Source: Tetragonia tetragonoides (lineage: Eukaryota > Streptophyta > Magnoliopsida > Caryophyllales > Aizoaceae). Taken from it: 64,000 nucleotides of DNA. Shown piece by piece: positions 24,800 to 37,949 of the stretch. The notes beneath the pieces are model-generated. The model was not told where the DNA came from and searched no databases. It saw nothing but the letters and a program-made list of their open reading frames with translations. Within the stretch, counting starts at the first letter, position 1, and each line of letters starts with the position of its first letter. Position numbers and translations under genes: made by a program. Location of the stretch: positions 36,974,501 to 37,038,500 of the forward strand of contig CM076143.1 of assembly GCA_038025085.1 (NCBI GenBank). The letters are read 5' to 3'.

Positions 24800-25093
24800 A
24801 CATACACATGTACCTCCTTGTTACCCTTCAAATGAAAATATCATATCATTCATATTCTCTTCAATCAAAATCCTCAAACCATTTTCAAATGATTTATTGA
24901 GTGTTAAAAAAAACACCTTACACACATTCTTATGACCCAAAGAACCAATTGCAGCCTTAATATCACTTATAAGCAATTTACAATTGAGTTTTTCAATATA
25001 GTAACAACTCCACCTACATAGCACAATTGAGAATTAGTTATCCAATCACCACCATGGTGCATAACAATGGTTAATTCGTCCTCTATAATACAC
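24800..25093 (-). pseudogene. MULE transposase N-terminal (PB1-like) exon remnant
   Basis: After an acceptor (TTATTTTCAG on the minus strand) the frame reads CIIEDELTIVMHHGGDWITN, then LCYVGGVVTIL, AAIGSLGHKNVCKVFF and NGLRILIEENMNDMIF. HHGG...W...YVGG with later LG and GLR-D-D positions is the pattern of the PB1-like domain at the start of plant mudrA-type transposases. The catalytic DDE and SWIM parts are absent, so the element cannot move itself. Confidence 0.7.
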
Positions 25094-26039
25094 CTGAAAA
25101 TAATTAACACAAGCTAATATCATTTAATTTACTAAATAAAAATCATACTGTAATAATAAAGCAAAAGCTACCTATAAAAGTTAGGTCACCTTTATTTTCA
25201 AACACCTACCAATTTTGGGTTATCAGGTATGCAAAGATATTTTATTACGAACAAATAAAGAGTCTAACCAAACCCTAATCACTTCTAATGAAACAAACAA
25301 ATTTTTTAATTAGTTAGTATGCATTTAAAAAACATTAACATTGAACCACAACTTTTCATCTTAGGTCAATGGAAAAAAAATTTGACAATAAAGCTTCTTA
25401 TCAGATTAATGTAACAAGTTCTTATTTCTTTAATTTAATTTAACAATCAACATAAATAATTTTTTTTAGATGGGAAACAATGAACTTAACTTAACAACTT
25501 AATTAAGCCATGTTTAAGGCCATAACCATTGCTTGGGTAACTCACAAAACTTCACAAAAAAATCAAAGGACCCTTTATGGGTAAGACCAGAAAAATAAAT
25601 AAATGTGTTGAGAATTATACTTAGACAAGCTTGATTGCGTCTTCCTCCTTGTTTCGTCTCTTTACCTCAACACAAATAATAAAGGGGGAAGGAACAAAAG
25701 AAACCCCAAGTGAAAGGGGACTTGAAAGGTTATAGCTGATGAAAATAGAATGAGGATGCATCGGTCTGACAAATAAAATTTTAAATCCGTCTCTCACATT
25801 ACAAAGGGCATATGCGTATTTTCAAGAACATAAAACGAGGCAACATTACTTTATCAATGAGTATGGCGCCAGAAAAATTCTACACATATGGGGTGATTTA
25901 GTACCGTGTCAATCGTATAAAGTACAAACAGAAAAGTGTCACGTCAGCATTATTCTTTCTCACCAACTCGGTTACAGGTCCTGAGTTGCCCTTTTTTAAT
26001 AGTTTAAGTCCTGACAGGCCCGTTAGTTCGGCATTTGAT

Positions 26040-27009
26040 CGTTAAATCATGACAGGGGGTGATTGATGGTTCCACCATCATACCTTAGAAAGGGAGAGAG
26101 AAATCTTGTCAAAATCCAATAAAGAGTTTGGATTCGTTTCATTTAATGGAGATTTTCATTTACCTTGGGAGAGAAATGAAGAAAGAGTATCTCATGATGT
26201 AAGCATCTCTCTCATATAAGTAAATGTTAAATGGTGAGGGTCCTAACTCCTCTAAGAAGGGAGGACCAAACTACTCTCTTTGTTAATCCAAAAGAAACAT
26301 TATCACGAGGCTCAACTTGTATCACCAAAATAAATATATGGGTATATCACATGTTACAAAATATGATAATACACCCCACTCAAATTGGATCATGCATATC
26401 TTGAGTGTCCACCTTTCAAAGTAGACGCTCGAAATTATTGTCTGCCAAGTGCTTTTGTAATAATAAATGCAAGCAACTCTGTATCGCAAATCTAACTAGT
26501 CGCAACACATCATATCTAGATTACATTTCATGTTCAATGACATTGATTTAGATTAATGGAAATATGGTTGCTTGATTAAAAGAATGGTTCGTAATCGTGG
26601 ATGATAAAGATTAAAAAATATAGGTTCTTAAATCAAGGAATTTGTTAAATCACCTAGGTTTGAAACTAATAATCTGAATTTAAGGTTTGAACTACCAAGA
26701 CTCGGGGTATACCACCAAAGCATGAAATCACTCAAACTCACAAAGAATTTAGAACAAACAAAAGTGTATTAAACAAAATAAGCTGTAGGTACAAACCACC
26801 ACACACCAAGCCTTTATATAGGCAACAACTATCCTAATTCAGGTAGGAAAACTAACCCTAATCTAAACCTAACCGTCGTACAACTTCCTACACGGTTTAG
26901 CATAATTAGAGGATAATCCAAATTGATATGAACTCTCCCAAACTAATCAGTTACACATGCCTAAGATCCTGTCGAACCCTGAACGTGTTTTTGAACATTG
27001 ATTTGACTC
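26040..27009. other. No gene seen
   Basis: AT-rich, short frames only, no repeat ends that I can pair. Confidence 0.4.
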
Positions 27010-27012
27010 TAA

Positions 27013-27283
27013 GAGCCTGTTCTCTTCAACTTTTTCCTAAAGTATTCAGTAAAATTTAGTTCAGTTTAGTTCAATAAATTTCAGTTCAGTTCAGTAAAAA
27101 GAAGTTCAGTTCAGAAAAATTCAGTATATTTCGGTAAACCAAAGCACAAATTTACTCTTTGTAATCATAAATTCAATAAAAATAAGTTCAGTTCAGAAAA
27201 ATTCAGTTCAGTTTAGTAAATTTCAATTCAGTTCAGTATTTTGCAGATAAGTTCAGTAAAAACAGGGTGAAGAGAACAGGCCC
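27013..27283. mobile_element. Tourist-like (PIF/Harbinger) MITE 1
   Basis: Ends GAGCCTGTTCTCTTCA and its inverted match TGAAGAGAACAGGCCC, flanked by TAA (27010-27012 and 27284-27286). TTCAGTTCAGT-type short repeats fill the interior. Confidence 0.75.
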
Positions 27284-27286
27284 TAA

Positions 27287-27788
<502 letters not shown>

Positions 27789-28068
27789 TAAATATAAAAA
27801 CGTGTATTGCTGACTTCCTAATACACATTAAACATAAATAGTATCTGAATTAAAATGCAAACATAATTAAAATACACGGTTTGATGACAATAAACAAAAA
27901 TAAATACATGCAAGCTAGTTTCGTGCATACCTAGGTCATGTTCTTGCTTCAATGGTCTTAACCCGCTTACTTCAATGTTCGATTGATCATTTTAGGTACT
28001 ACAAAGAGATCACCTATAAGCTCTTCAACTTGTAAGATCAAATGTTACTTTCGCATCAGAAGTGATAC

Positions 28069-29183
28069 CAATGGCGGATCTATGCACGTGCATAGTACGC
28101 ATACACAGCCCAAAAAAAAAAAAAAAAAAAAAAATCAGTTCAAGTAGCAATGGGCTTAGCTTTGTCCATACCCAATATCCGTTTCCATACTCTCTCTATG
28201 CGTAAAGGACTAAAGGCCCACAACTGAAATGTCTAGCTAAATGCATTGTGATTTATCCAATCAACTGACACGGACCCACCTACTTTTTTGTATTTTATTT
28301 AATTTGTTTATTTTATGTTTCTAGGCTCTTAGCTAAAAATGGCTTCGTGTCGTGCTCGTGCCATGCTTTAGTGGTTTGAAACACTGTCGTGTCGTGCCGT
28401 GCTTATAGTTGTCGTGCTTCGTGTCATGCCGTGCCTGCTCTTCCAAAAGGTAGGCCCAGGTCGTGCTCGTGCCCGTGCTCGTGTTTTTGTCGTGTCGTGC
28501 TTGTGCCGTGCGTGCCGTGCCCATCCTTTTTTAAATAATAATAAAATTTTCGTCGTGCCATGTCGTGCCGTGCCTGACTGTGCCCCACCCTGCTTTCTTT
28601 TCAAAATCCACGCCCGGGCCCAGCCCAGGCCCATTCATTTGTGCCCGTGCTTTCTCCGTACTCGTGTCGTGCCGTGCTAAAAGCGTGCTCGGTCGTGACG
28701 TGCCTCGCCCTAATCGTGCGCATTGCCATCTCTACTCTTAGCTCTCTTTGTAGTCTGCACCTTCTCTCTCCTATGTAGACTTGTAGTCCTTCTGCAATGA
28801 ATGGAGACAATTGTTCATTCTCAGTTTCCCACCAATTCCACAATGCAAATTTATTTATATTAATGTCAAATATAGAGTACCGACTACCGAGTACATATGC
28901 CTTAATTTTTTTGATTTTATTTATTTGTTTCTATCTCACTTTTTTTCTCCATTCAGTTTTGATTTTGAATTTATATTAGTTGGAACTTGATTAAAATTAT
29001 GTTAGCCATTTAAAATAAAGAAAAATCATGATAATGTAAATAGTACTCCTTTCGAAGTTAGAGTATTAATTACACATAAAATTTGTAAGTTTGCTAGACC
29101 TTAATTTTTCTTTTATATAGTATCACATCTTTTTTTTCACCAAAATCTGCATACCCTGTTATAAAATCCTAAATCCGCCATTG
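28069..29183. mobile_element. Old TIR element, hAT-like, ends CAATGGCGGAT
   Basis: CAATGGCGGATCTA at the left and its inverted match at 29,171-29,183. The flanking octamers AGTGATAC and AGCAATAC agree at 6 of 8 bases, as expected for an aged 8-bp duplication. No transposase inside. Confidence 0.5.
28340..28720. repeat. GC-rich CGTGCCGTGC / CGTGTCGTGC degenerate repeat
   Basis: Dense irregular repetition of GTGCCGTGC, GTCGTGCTCGTGCC and similar, far more GC-rich than its surroundings. It sits in the interior of the TIR element at 28,069. Frames through it (Arg/Ala/His-rich) are artefacts. Confidence 0.8.
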
Positions 29184-29191
29184 AGCAATAC

Positions 29192-29986
29192 AGTAAGTAT
29201 TCCATAAATCTTCATTTTCCACAATACAGTAATATAACAACAGTGATACATTTGAATATGTGGCAAAGGGGGTACAAAAATGGAAAGGATGGGTACAATA
29301 TACTTTTCAACAAAAATAATCTCCTCTTTTCACATAACAAACTCTATATTTGTGGAGGCATGGAGCAACAATAGCTCTTGTAACCCGTAGATTCGCCCAA
29401 TGCGAACCAAAATGGACAAAAATATCATGTTAGAGAACAATGAGTCATAGGATAACTCGCTCTATTAGAGTTACAAAAAGTTGTTAGGTGTATATATCAC
29501 AAGTAAAGCTAGTGGTTTGGATTTCTTTTTAAGTAACCAACTCACGTAGTTGAACTCGATGGTAGTGCATAATAATGCATAACATTAAGATAATTTAGGA
29601 CAAGTGATCAATAAATAAAATAATGGATCGAGCAATAATCGATAATTTTCTGGGTTTTTGAATTTTGTACCACTAGCAAGCGCTAGTCGATGATTTTGTT
29701 TCAATGGACATCCATATCGACATAATAGATTAAATTTGATGAGTGTTCTTTTGATCAGGGTATCATTTTTCGTATCTAAACATGACCCACTTTGAGCATC
29801 AAGCTCCTTCATCATTGGATTCAACTTATAGATCGAGTTAAAAATATGATGATAGGATTATTGAATTTATAAATTTATGAGATTTGGTTAGGAACCCAAA
29901 CGAATAAGAATATCTGTTTAAGTATCTATTTGCATAAAAAAAAATATCAAAGATAGTACAAAATTGGGAAACATCAAACATGTGTA
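29192..29986. other. No gene seen
   Basis: AT-rich flank of the retrocopy, no supported feature. Confidence 0.4.
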
Positions 29987-29994
29987 AATCACTG

Positions 29995-31928
29995 TTTTTT
30001 TTTTTTTGCAACAAGAAATACAGATGTATTACATATATATACAAGAAGTACAAACAAAACACCTAAAACTAAGCAAACCAACTAGACTACAAACTAGGCA
30101 CTGGTACTACAACTAACAACACTACTACTACGATTTAGGGCAAGTCGCTTCCTTACTGGGGAGTCCACAACATTAGGATGAATCATTGCATGCATCCATT
30201 TAGACCCCACACAAACCGCCGGCTTCCGATGAGAACACAACTTCCTTCTGCGAAGTCGTATACAAGTTGATCCGCAATTGACGAAATGACAGGTAGAAGC
30301 AAACCAACAAGCGTCTCGTAAGCCTGAACGATGCTGATGATTTGAACTGGAAGAGAATATAAAAGTTGGTGGATCCGCAGGAGCAGAAGTTGTATCACTC
30401 ACATCCACATCCAAAGAAGGCGCAACAGTCACAGGAGATGCACGTGATAATTGAACAGCTCAAGGAGACATCATCACACCAGGGTCAACATCACAAACAG
30501 GTTGGCTCAAAGTTACAGATTGGTTCAAACACACAGGAGCTATGGAAATAGAGCAACTAACAGGAGCCAACATAATTAAATCATCAGGGTGTGTCACTGT
30601 GCAATCAGCTTTCTCGACATGCCGAACTCTTACCCTCATAATGGAGGAACCACTAGGGTGGGAGAAAGTGACCTCTTTTCCATGCTTAACAAGGTCATAA
30701 ACAACTGGAGCTATATGAATACATGAGCCCTGCCTCCGTCGGTTGTAAAACCGAAACTTGGGCTCAGCAAGATCTTTGTTACTTTTAGAACAACTAGCTG
30801 CATCATCACGACTCGAATCCACCATCATACCCTCATGGATATCCTCCACGCCATGATTAACAGCAGAGCATTCAGACTCAATCTCATTGCACCGAATGTC
30901 TTTGACTTCACAAACCGAATCTGCAAGATAACTCACATCACTGGATGAGTGACTAAACTCATTTGCAACACACTCTTGATCCACAAAACAGGTGGAACTA
31001 CTTGAGGAAGCTTCGTCTTCCTCACATATGAGGACCTTTTTACCTTTTCTGTCTTGCCACTCACCCGAAATTTCCCCATGACTCCTTTTTGCCCGGGAGC
31101 TACAGCCCAACAACTTTTCAACCTTACCCAGTTCCCTCAGAACATCCTTATTCCGAGGCTCAATGGATTTAGCTTTAGTTAAGTCAGTGTGAGCATCCTC
31201 TAAGAAACCTAATTCCAATGATGCTACAACCCTCCTATACAAAGCTTTAGTGTGCAAAGGAATCCAACCCAGAACAACAGAACAAAGATTACAGGCTTGA
31301 CGAAAATCACGAAATTTAAGAGAACAAGCAGCTAGATTTAAGTTTAAGGAGATAGCCAAATCATGAAAAGCGAGTTGCTGATCGTCTTCACACATGGGCA
31401 TACCAAAGCAAAGCAATTTAGCAGCTTTATCATAACACAAATGAGCATTTTTGAATTTCCCCTCCTTAAACCAACAATTCCCTTGATCCTTTAGAAGATT
31501 AACATGGAAAAAAAAGATCTTTAGGATCCTCCAAATGAGCTAGAAGCTGACATAGTTCATCCTCCACCAAATCATCATCCTTGGTACAAAGATGAGTATT
31601 CAACAAACCGGATATAAAAGAGTTGGAATTCATGATCAACCACCAAATTTAACCTCCAGAAAACCCAGGAAACTAAAGCCCCAAAACAATTACACCAAAA
31701 TCATAACCAACAAGTGCCTAAAAAACTAGATCTAACCGAAACCCTAGAGAGAGAAAGTGAAATACCTGAAATTACAGAGACACAGGGCCTCGCCGGCGAG
31801 AAGGCAGTGTCTATCGACAACTATCAACCGCCGGCAACCGCCGGCGGGCTAGATTGAGCCCACAAGCTGGGCTGGAGCAATTGGCGACAAGGTGCTTTTT
31901 AGAGAGAGAAAGGGAGCTGGCCAATTTT
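29995..31928 (-). mobile_element. Processed retrocopy (retrogene) with poly(A) and target duplication
   Basis: Plus-strand T13 at 29,995-30,007 is a poly(A) tail on the minus strand, about 85 bp after the reading-frame end. AATCACTG occurs beside the tail (29987-29994) and at the other border (31929-31936), so the inserted unit is flanked by an 8-9-bp direct repeat. In between lie a leader of about 300 bp and an intronless frame of about 1.5 kb. This is the signature of LINE-mediated copying of a spliced mRNA. Confidence 0.8.
30094..31633 (-). pseudogene. Retrocopied TPR-domain protein gene, two disabling lesions
   Basis: One minus-strand frame runs from ATG at 31,633 to the stop at 30,094, about 512 codons, apart from two lesions. 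One is an extra T in an eight-T run at about 31,510; the other is a TGA at 30,460-30,462. Residues about 55-170 (GNCWFKEGKF, AHLCYDKAAKLLCF, NLAACSLKFRDFRQACNLC, TKALYRRVVASLELG) form two to three tetratricopeptide repeats of the type found at the C-terminus of plant FKBP62/65 and other HSP90 co-chaperones. The rest is acidic/serine-rich, then FRFYNRRRQGSCIHIAPVVY and an Arg-rich tail that I do not recognise. The parent gene is outside the window. Longest surviving frame: 31,440-30,460, 326 residues. An assembly error in the T-run cannot be excluded. Confidence 0.75.
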
Positions 31929-31936
31929 AATCACTG

Positions 31937-32204
31937 TGTTGTGGACAACACAATGTCATAAAAGATGATTTTCCCAAGTTGCGGTGAAAGTTTTTGAACA
32001 TGACCATCCTCCAAAATTAACACTACAACTCCAACTAAGGTGTGTACTCACGAAGATCAAATGGGGTAACTCAATTCACTTGCTCAAACAAAACGTGAGT
32101 TAGTAAATTGTTTGTAATATTAGAGAGATAACCAATTTTTTGTGGGTAAAAATCAGAATAACAAAAGACATTTATTTTTTTCGGATTTGGTAAAAAAGAG
32201 TTTG
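31937..32204. other. No gene seen
   Basis: AT-rich spacer between retrocopy and SINE D. Confidence 0.4.
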
Positions 32205-32325
32205 GGTATGGCTAAAGGCAACCTCCTAACTAATTCGTGTAAGTGCTTTCAAGTCCCAAGAAGTTTGAACCCATGACCTGATGTATCAGTTATAACTTAT
32301 TTCCCGATGAGCCAACCACCTCTAA
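32205..32325 (-). mobile_element. tRNA-derived SINE, second family (copy D)
   Basis: Minus strand: GGTTGGCTCATCGGG (A box) and GGTCATGGGTTCAAAC (B box), spaced as in tRNA-derived SINEs, with tail CTTCTTGGGACTTGAAAGC. It differs from copies A-C. Its 5-prime end is cut by the copia element that starts at 32,329. Confidence 0.6.
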
Positions 32326-32328
32326 CAA

Positions 32329-33081
32329 TGTTGAAAAAATACGAATAATTGCGGAATAATGTTTTCCCTCTTTCTATGATAAAAATGGGCTAAATAAAAT
32401 ATGAGGTAAAATAATAGATGAGGACACCATAAATTTTACGTGGAAAACCCTCCAAGTCGAAGGGAAAAACCACGGGACCTTTGGTCCGGTAAAACTTCCA
32501 CTATAATAGTAGGATTACAAGTTGTCGTCTCTAGTATGAACTAGAGGATATCAAACAAAGACCTCACCTACAAAAGAATGGATTACAATAGTATATAATC
32601 TCACCGAAATGGTGAAATACTCAAATTATCTCACTTTGTAGTGGGTCTCTCTCACTCTCTCTAGAGTGGATGTCTCTCACACTTGTGTATGTGTGAAATG
32701 CTTCTCACTTGTTGTTATGGGTGTACTTCACGACTTGTGGATTGAATTAAATTGAATGAATAGCCTCTCTAACACACCTCTATTTATAGGTGTTTCAAGA
32801 TTCTTTGCCATAAGTCTCTTCAAAGGTACAAAACGACAATCAAAAATGAATGCATCAATTGCCCGTAACTCATGTGCACCTTTGGCCTTCAATGAATTTA
32901 ACTCCCAAAGTTGATGGCAATTTTCTATTCTTTATTACCAAACATGTTAGAGTTATAATGGTGTAAATGAACACCTTAAACCCACGGCAAGTTACTGCTG
33001 CCATTTTCTAGCTTCTTCAACCTTTTTATTTTTTATTTTTTATTTATTGTGGGTCCCACTAAATAGTAGGGACTCCCAACA
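32329..33081 (-). repeat. 3-prime LTR of the decayed copia element
   Basis: 753 bp, TGTTG...CAACA in plus reading. Confidence 0.93.
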
Positions 33082-33224
33082 ATCTCCCCCTTACCGACTT
33101 ATTTGGGGGACATTACCACACCGGCTCTTTTACAACAATCATCGAACTTCTTAGTCGACACCATCTTGGTCAGCATGTCCGACAAGTTATCATCGGTGTG
33201 AACTTTATCAAGCTGCAATAGCTT

Positions 33225-36200
33225 TTATTCTAGCATGTCTCGTATCCAATGATATTGAACATCGATATATTTTGTACGAGAGTGATAGGTTGAATTTTTG
33301 GCTAAGTGTATAGCACTCTGGCTATCACATTTCAAGACATACCTTTCTTGTTCTTGTCCCAAATCACGGAGGAAAATTTTCATCCATAACATTTTCTTGC
33401 ATGCTTCTGTAGCTGCGATATACTCTGCCTCCGTTGTGGAAAGAGCGACACACTTTTGGAGCTTCGATTGCCACGACACAGCTCCCACTGCAAAAGTAGT
33501 CACATATCCTGATGTCGACTTTCTAGATTCGACATCTCCAACCATGTCTGCATCCGTGTAGCCTTCTAACACAGGCTTTCCTTCACCAAAGCATAAACAC
33601 CTTTTGGTGGTTCCCCGAAGATAACGAAATATCCACTTCACAGCTTCGCAATGTGGTTTTCCGGGGTTAGATAAAAATCTGCTTACTGCACCGACTACAT
33701 AGGCAATATTTGGTCTGGTACATACCATGGCGTACATGAGACAGCCAACTGCAGATGAATATGGGACCTTATCCATTTCTTTTTGCTCAACCTCATTTCT
33801 CGGACTCTGCTGCTTACTTAGCTTGAAATGTCCGGCTAGTGGAACACTGACTGGCTTGGCCTTGTGCAGGTTGAATCTTTCAAGAACCTTCTCAATGTAG
33901 CGTTCTTGAGATAGCCATAATAACTTCTTGGAACGATCTCGGGTAATCTTCATTCCAAGGATCTATTTTGCTGGTCCCAAATCTTTCATGGCGAATGATT
34001 TGCTTAAGGCATTCTTAAGAGTTGCAATTTTCTTCTTATCTTGCCCAACAATCAACATATCATCAACATATAGCAAAAGTATGATGAAATCGCCACTATC
34101 ATACCTCTTTACGAAGACACAATGATCTGCGTGGGTCTTTTTAAAATTGTATTGGACCATGAAAGAGTCAAACTTCTTGTACCATTGCCTTGGTGCTTTC
34201 TTTAGACCATAGAGGCTCTTTTTCAATCGACATACCATGTGTTGTTTACCCGGTTCTTCAAACCCCTCGGATTGCTCCATGTATATCTCTTCCTCTAGGT
34301 CTCCATGTAGGAAAGCAGTTTTGACATCGAGCTGTTCGATCTCCAAGTCTAGGCTAGCAGCTAGACCGAGAACTGCTCGGATAGATGACATTTTCACTAT
34401 CGGACAGAATATCTCGTCAAAATCAATACCCTTCTTCTGGTTGCAGCCCTTGACCACGATCCTGGCCTTGCATCTAGGGTTTGGGTTGCTTTCTCCGACC
34501 TTGATCTTGTAAACCCATTTGTTTTTCAAGGCTCGCCTTCCTTTGGGTAACTTAACAAGATCATATGTATGGTTCTCATGTAAGGATTGCATCTCCTCTT
34601 GCATGGCTTTCTTCCATTCCTCTCTATGAGGATCATTTATGGCCTCATCATAGCATTGAGGCTCCCCCTCATCCGTGAGTGTCACATACTCATCTGGGGG
34701 ATATCTGGTGGAAGATCTTCTTTCTCTGGTTGATCTTCGCAACTCAGGTTGTTAAACTGGCTCACTGGACTCGACAGGCTCTTCATCATTTGTCTCTGTC
34801 GAGGACTCCTATATTTCTTCCATTGAGGGCTCGCCTGGATCAGGCATATTACCAGTTTCATCATCATTGGTATCGCCTGCCTGTTCCCTATCATCATCAT
34901 GTGTTACAGGGGATGACTCATCATCTCGACGAGGAGTAACTCTGGGCTTCTCCGCCTCTTTGGTGTCTTCGATATTCTGGTCTTCGAAGAACACAACATC
35001 TCAACTTCTTACGATCCTTCTATTCACAGGATCCCATAGGCGATATCCAAACTCATCTTTCAGTGAGCGAAGGTAGATACATTGCTTCGTCTTTGAATCG
35101 AGCTTTGATCTTTCGTCCTTGGGGATGTGGACAAATGCTCGACAGCCAAATACTTTGAACTGGTCATATGAGACCTTTCTTCCCGTCCAGACTTCCTCTG
35201 GGATATCTCCATCCAAAGGAACTGAGGGAGAATGGTTGATTATATCGACGGCTGTATTAATGGCTTCTCCCCAGAATAACTTGGGGAGTTTGGCATGAGA
35301 GAGCATGCAACGAACTCTTTCCTCGATCGTGCGATTCATTCTCTCAGCTACACCATTCAGTTGTGGTGTTTTTGGTGGTGTCTTCTCGAGCCTTATACCA
35401 TATGACTTGCAATAGGCTTCGAAGGGGCCACGGTACTCTCCACCGTTATCTGAACGGACACATTTGAGCTTTCGGCCAGTCTCTCGTTCCACCCTGACAT
35501 GGAACTCTTTGAAAGCCTCAAGTACCTGGTCTTTTGTTTTCAACAAAGAGACCCATACCTTTCTCGAGTGGTCATCAATAAAAGTGACAAATATAATGCA
35601 CCACCAAGAGATTTCTCAGTCATAGAACATACATCAGTGTGCACCAAATCAAGAACATGATTTCTTCTATGTGGCTGACTAGGTCTGCTTAACGAGACTC
35701 TATGTTGTTTTCCAGCCAAAAAATGAGTGCACGGTTCTAGTGTTTTACTTTTCACACCTGGTGGGAGGATCTCTTTTCTCGCGAGGATTTGTAATCCCTT
35801 CTCGGTCATGTTCCCTAACCTCTTGTGCCACAGTTCTAAGCACGAATTATCATGGGCAACGTTAGCTTCTCCCTTGCACAACTTGGCTTGTGTGAAGTAC
35901 AAAGAACCTTCTTTTCTGCCTCTGGCGACGATCAAGTTGTTTCTAGTGAGCTTCCACTTTCCAGCGCCAAACTGATTTAAATAACCGGCGTCATCTAGCT
36001 TCCCGGTTGACATCAGGTTGAGGCGCATATCTGGAACATGTCTCACATCCTTCAACACGAGCTCACACCCCGTGTTGGTTATCATGGTAACACTGCCTAT
36101 CCCCACGATCTTACTGGTCACTTTGTTTCCCATTTTGACATTACCAAAGTTTCCGCTTTGGTAGCTCAAAAAGAATTCTTCATGTGGGGTGACATGGAAG

Positions 36201-37138
36201 GATGCTCCTGAATCAACAATCCATGTGCTATTGTCTTCAGCAATGTTAAGGTAATTATTTTCCCCAAATAGAAAGACATCGTCAAAGTCCTCCTTTGTCG
36301 CCACAACAGTTGTGCTTGTCGCTTCTTCTTTCTTCTTTGGGTCGATCTGGTCGGGCTTGACGTTTTCAGCCTTTTGATCTCTCTTGAGATTCCGGCATTC
36401 CGACCTCTTTTGACCCGACTTGCCACAATAGTAGCAAGTGACTCTAGGGCGTGACTTTGATCGCCCTCTCGACTTGTCACGACCTCTCGTCTGACCTCTT
36501 CCACGGGTTTCATTTTTACCCCTAGGCTCGACAACATTGGCCTCGGAATGGGAGGAGATACCACGTTCCTTCCTTCTCGACTCTTAATTCATTAAACTGT
36601 CAGAGACGGTATCCGTTGTGAGTTTGCCTTCGGGTGCCGAGTTGCTAAGTGTCACTACGAGAGTGTCCCAACTCTCCGGTAATGAGCTAAGGAGCAACAA
36701 GGCTTGTAATTCATCATCGATCTTCATATCGATCTTTCCAAGGTGATTGATAATCCCTTTGAAGGTGTTGAGATGTTCGATCATATTCCGACCATCTCTA
36801 TACTCTAACTTCAGCAGTCGTCTCACCAAATGAGCCTTGTCTCGAAGCGTCTTTTTCTGAATCATGGACTCTAGTTTTGTCCATAACTCGAAGGCATTGG
36901 TGTAAGTTGACACGTGCTCGAACAAGCTCCGATCAATGAACTTGCGAATCATAGCCACCGCTTTTCTATTTAAAAGCGTCCAATCTTCATCGGACTTTTC
37001 TGCCGGCTTCTTCTCGGTTGTGACTGGCACGTGCAAATCTTTGCAATATAAATGGTCCTCCATCATTGGCTTCCAATATGAGTAATTCTCCGCGGTGAGT
37101 TTAAACATGTCACCATCATGAGTGACGCTCGACTCCAT
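33225..37138 (-). pseudogene. Copia gag-pol, broken by stops and a frameshift
   Basis: Domains in order: Gag (37,138-36,584), zinc knuckle CYYCGKSGQKRSEC with Gln where the family has His, protease STWIVDSGASFHVT (about 36,220), integrase with LWHKRLGN, HTDVCS and DNGGEYRG (about 35,900-35,350), RT with YVDD (about 34,070) and RNase H with GYTDADMVGD (about 33,560). In-frame stops lie at 36,584, 35,001, 34,809, 34,752, 33,963 and 33,225 (lower coordinate of each); one frameshift lies near 35,590 in the integrase core. Two of the stops look like C-to-T changes of CGA or CAG codons, fitting decay under cytosine methylation. It cannot supply its own proteins. Confidence 0.92.
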
Positions 37139-37181
37139 TTTAACTCACACAAGAATATTTTATGGCTTATAAAAAATTCTT

Positions 37182-37193
37182 GCTCTGATACCA
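37182..37193 (-). promoter_or_regulatory. Primer binding site (tRNA-iMet type)
   Basis: Minus strand TGGTATCAGAGC beside the 5-prime LTR, the same primer as the other copia element. Confidence 0.9.
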
Positions 37194-37194
37194 C

Positions 37195-37949
37195 TGTTGG
37201 AAAAATACGGATAATTGCGAAATAATGTTTTCCCTCTTTGTATGATAAAAATGGGCTAAATAAAATATGCGGTAAAATAATAGATGAGGACACCAGAATT
37301 TTTACGTGGAAAACCCTCCAAGTCGAAGGGAAAAACCACGGGACCTTTGGTCCTGTAAAACTTCCACTATAATAGTAGGATTACAAGTTGTCGTTTCTAG
37401 TATGAACTAGAGGATATCAAGCAAAGACCTCACCCACAAAAGGATGGATTACAATAGTATATAATCTCACCGAAATGGTGGAACACTCAAATTATCTCAC
37501 TTTGTAGTGGCTCTCTCTCACTCTTATCTCTCACACTTGTGTATGGGTGGAATGCTTCTCACTTATTGTTGTGGGTGTACTTCACAACTTGTGGATTGAA
37601 TTGGATTGAATGAATTAGCCTCTCTAACACACCTCTATTTATAGGTGTTTCAAGACTCTTTACCATAAGTCTCTTCAAAGGTACAAAACGGCAATCAAAT
37701 ATGAATGCATCAATTGCCGTAACTCATGTGCACCTTTGGCCTTCAATGAATTTAACTTCCAAAGTTGATGGCAATTTACTATTCTTTATTACCAAACAAG
37801 TTAGAGTTATAATGGTGTAAATGAACACCTTAAACCTACGGCAAGTTACTGCTGCCTTTTTCCAGCTTCTTCGACCTTTTTATTTTTTATTTTTTATTTT
37901 TTATTTTTTATTTTTTGTGGGTCCCACTAAATAGTAGGGACTCCCAACA
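37195..37949 (-). repeat. 5-prime LTR of the decayed copia element
   Basis: 755 bp. Minus strand CCTATAAATAGAGG near 37,634-37,647 is a good TATA element. The U-rich end (TATTTTTTATTTTT, 37,880-37,912) is a lengthened copy of that in the other LTR. Confidence 0.93.

Larger units (their letters stand above)
24322..26030. mobile_element. MULE deletion derivative with TIRs and 9-bp target duplication
   Basis: Inverted ends share CCTGTCAGGAC, AACTAT and CAGGACC over about 55 bp (left from 24,322; right ending 26,030). GCATTTGAT flanks both sides (24313-24321 and 26031-26039), the 9-bp duplication typical of Mutator-like elements. Inside are the 5-prime ends of two genes pointing towards each other: a GRF-finger-like exon from the left and a mudrA-type exon from the right. 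The middle is deleted. Confidence 0.75.
32329..37949 (-). mobile_element. Second Ty1/copia element, full-length but decayed
   Basis: 5,621 bp. LTRs 32,329-33,081 and 37,195-37,949, primer site TGGTATCAGAGC (minus, 37,182-37,193), polypurine tract AAGGGGGAGAT (minus, from about 33,092), 5-bp duplication AACAA (32324-32328 and 37950-37954). About 20 differences over the first 450 LTR bases, roughly 5 percent, make it much older than the element at 16,003. Same Tork/Tnt1-like group but a different family. Confidence 0.93.

Noticed and set aside
36166..36564. 132-codon minus-strand frame in the decayed copia element
   Set aside because: Out of frame with the Gag-protease reading frame, whose knuckle and protease motifs lie in the other frame across the same bases.
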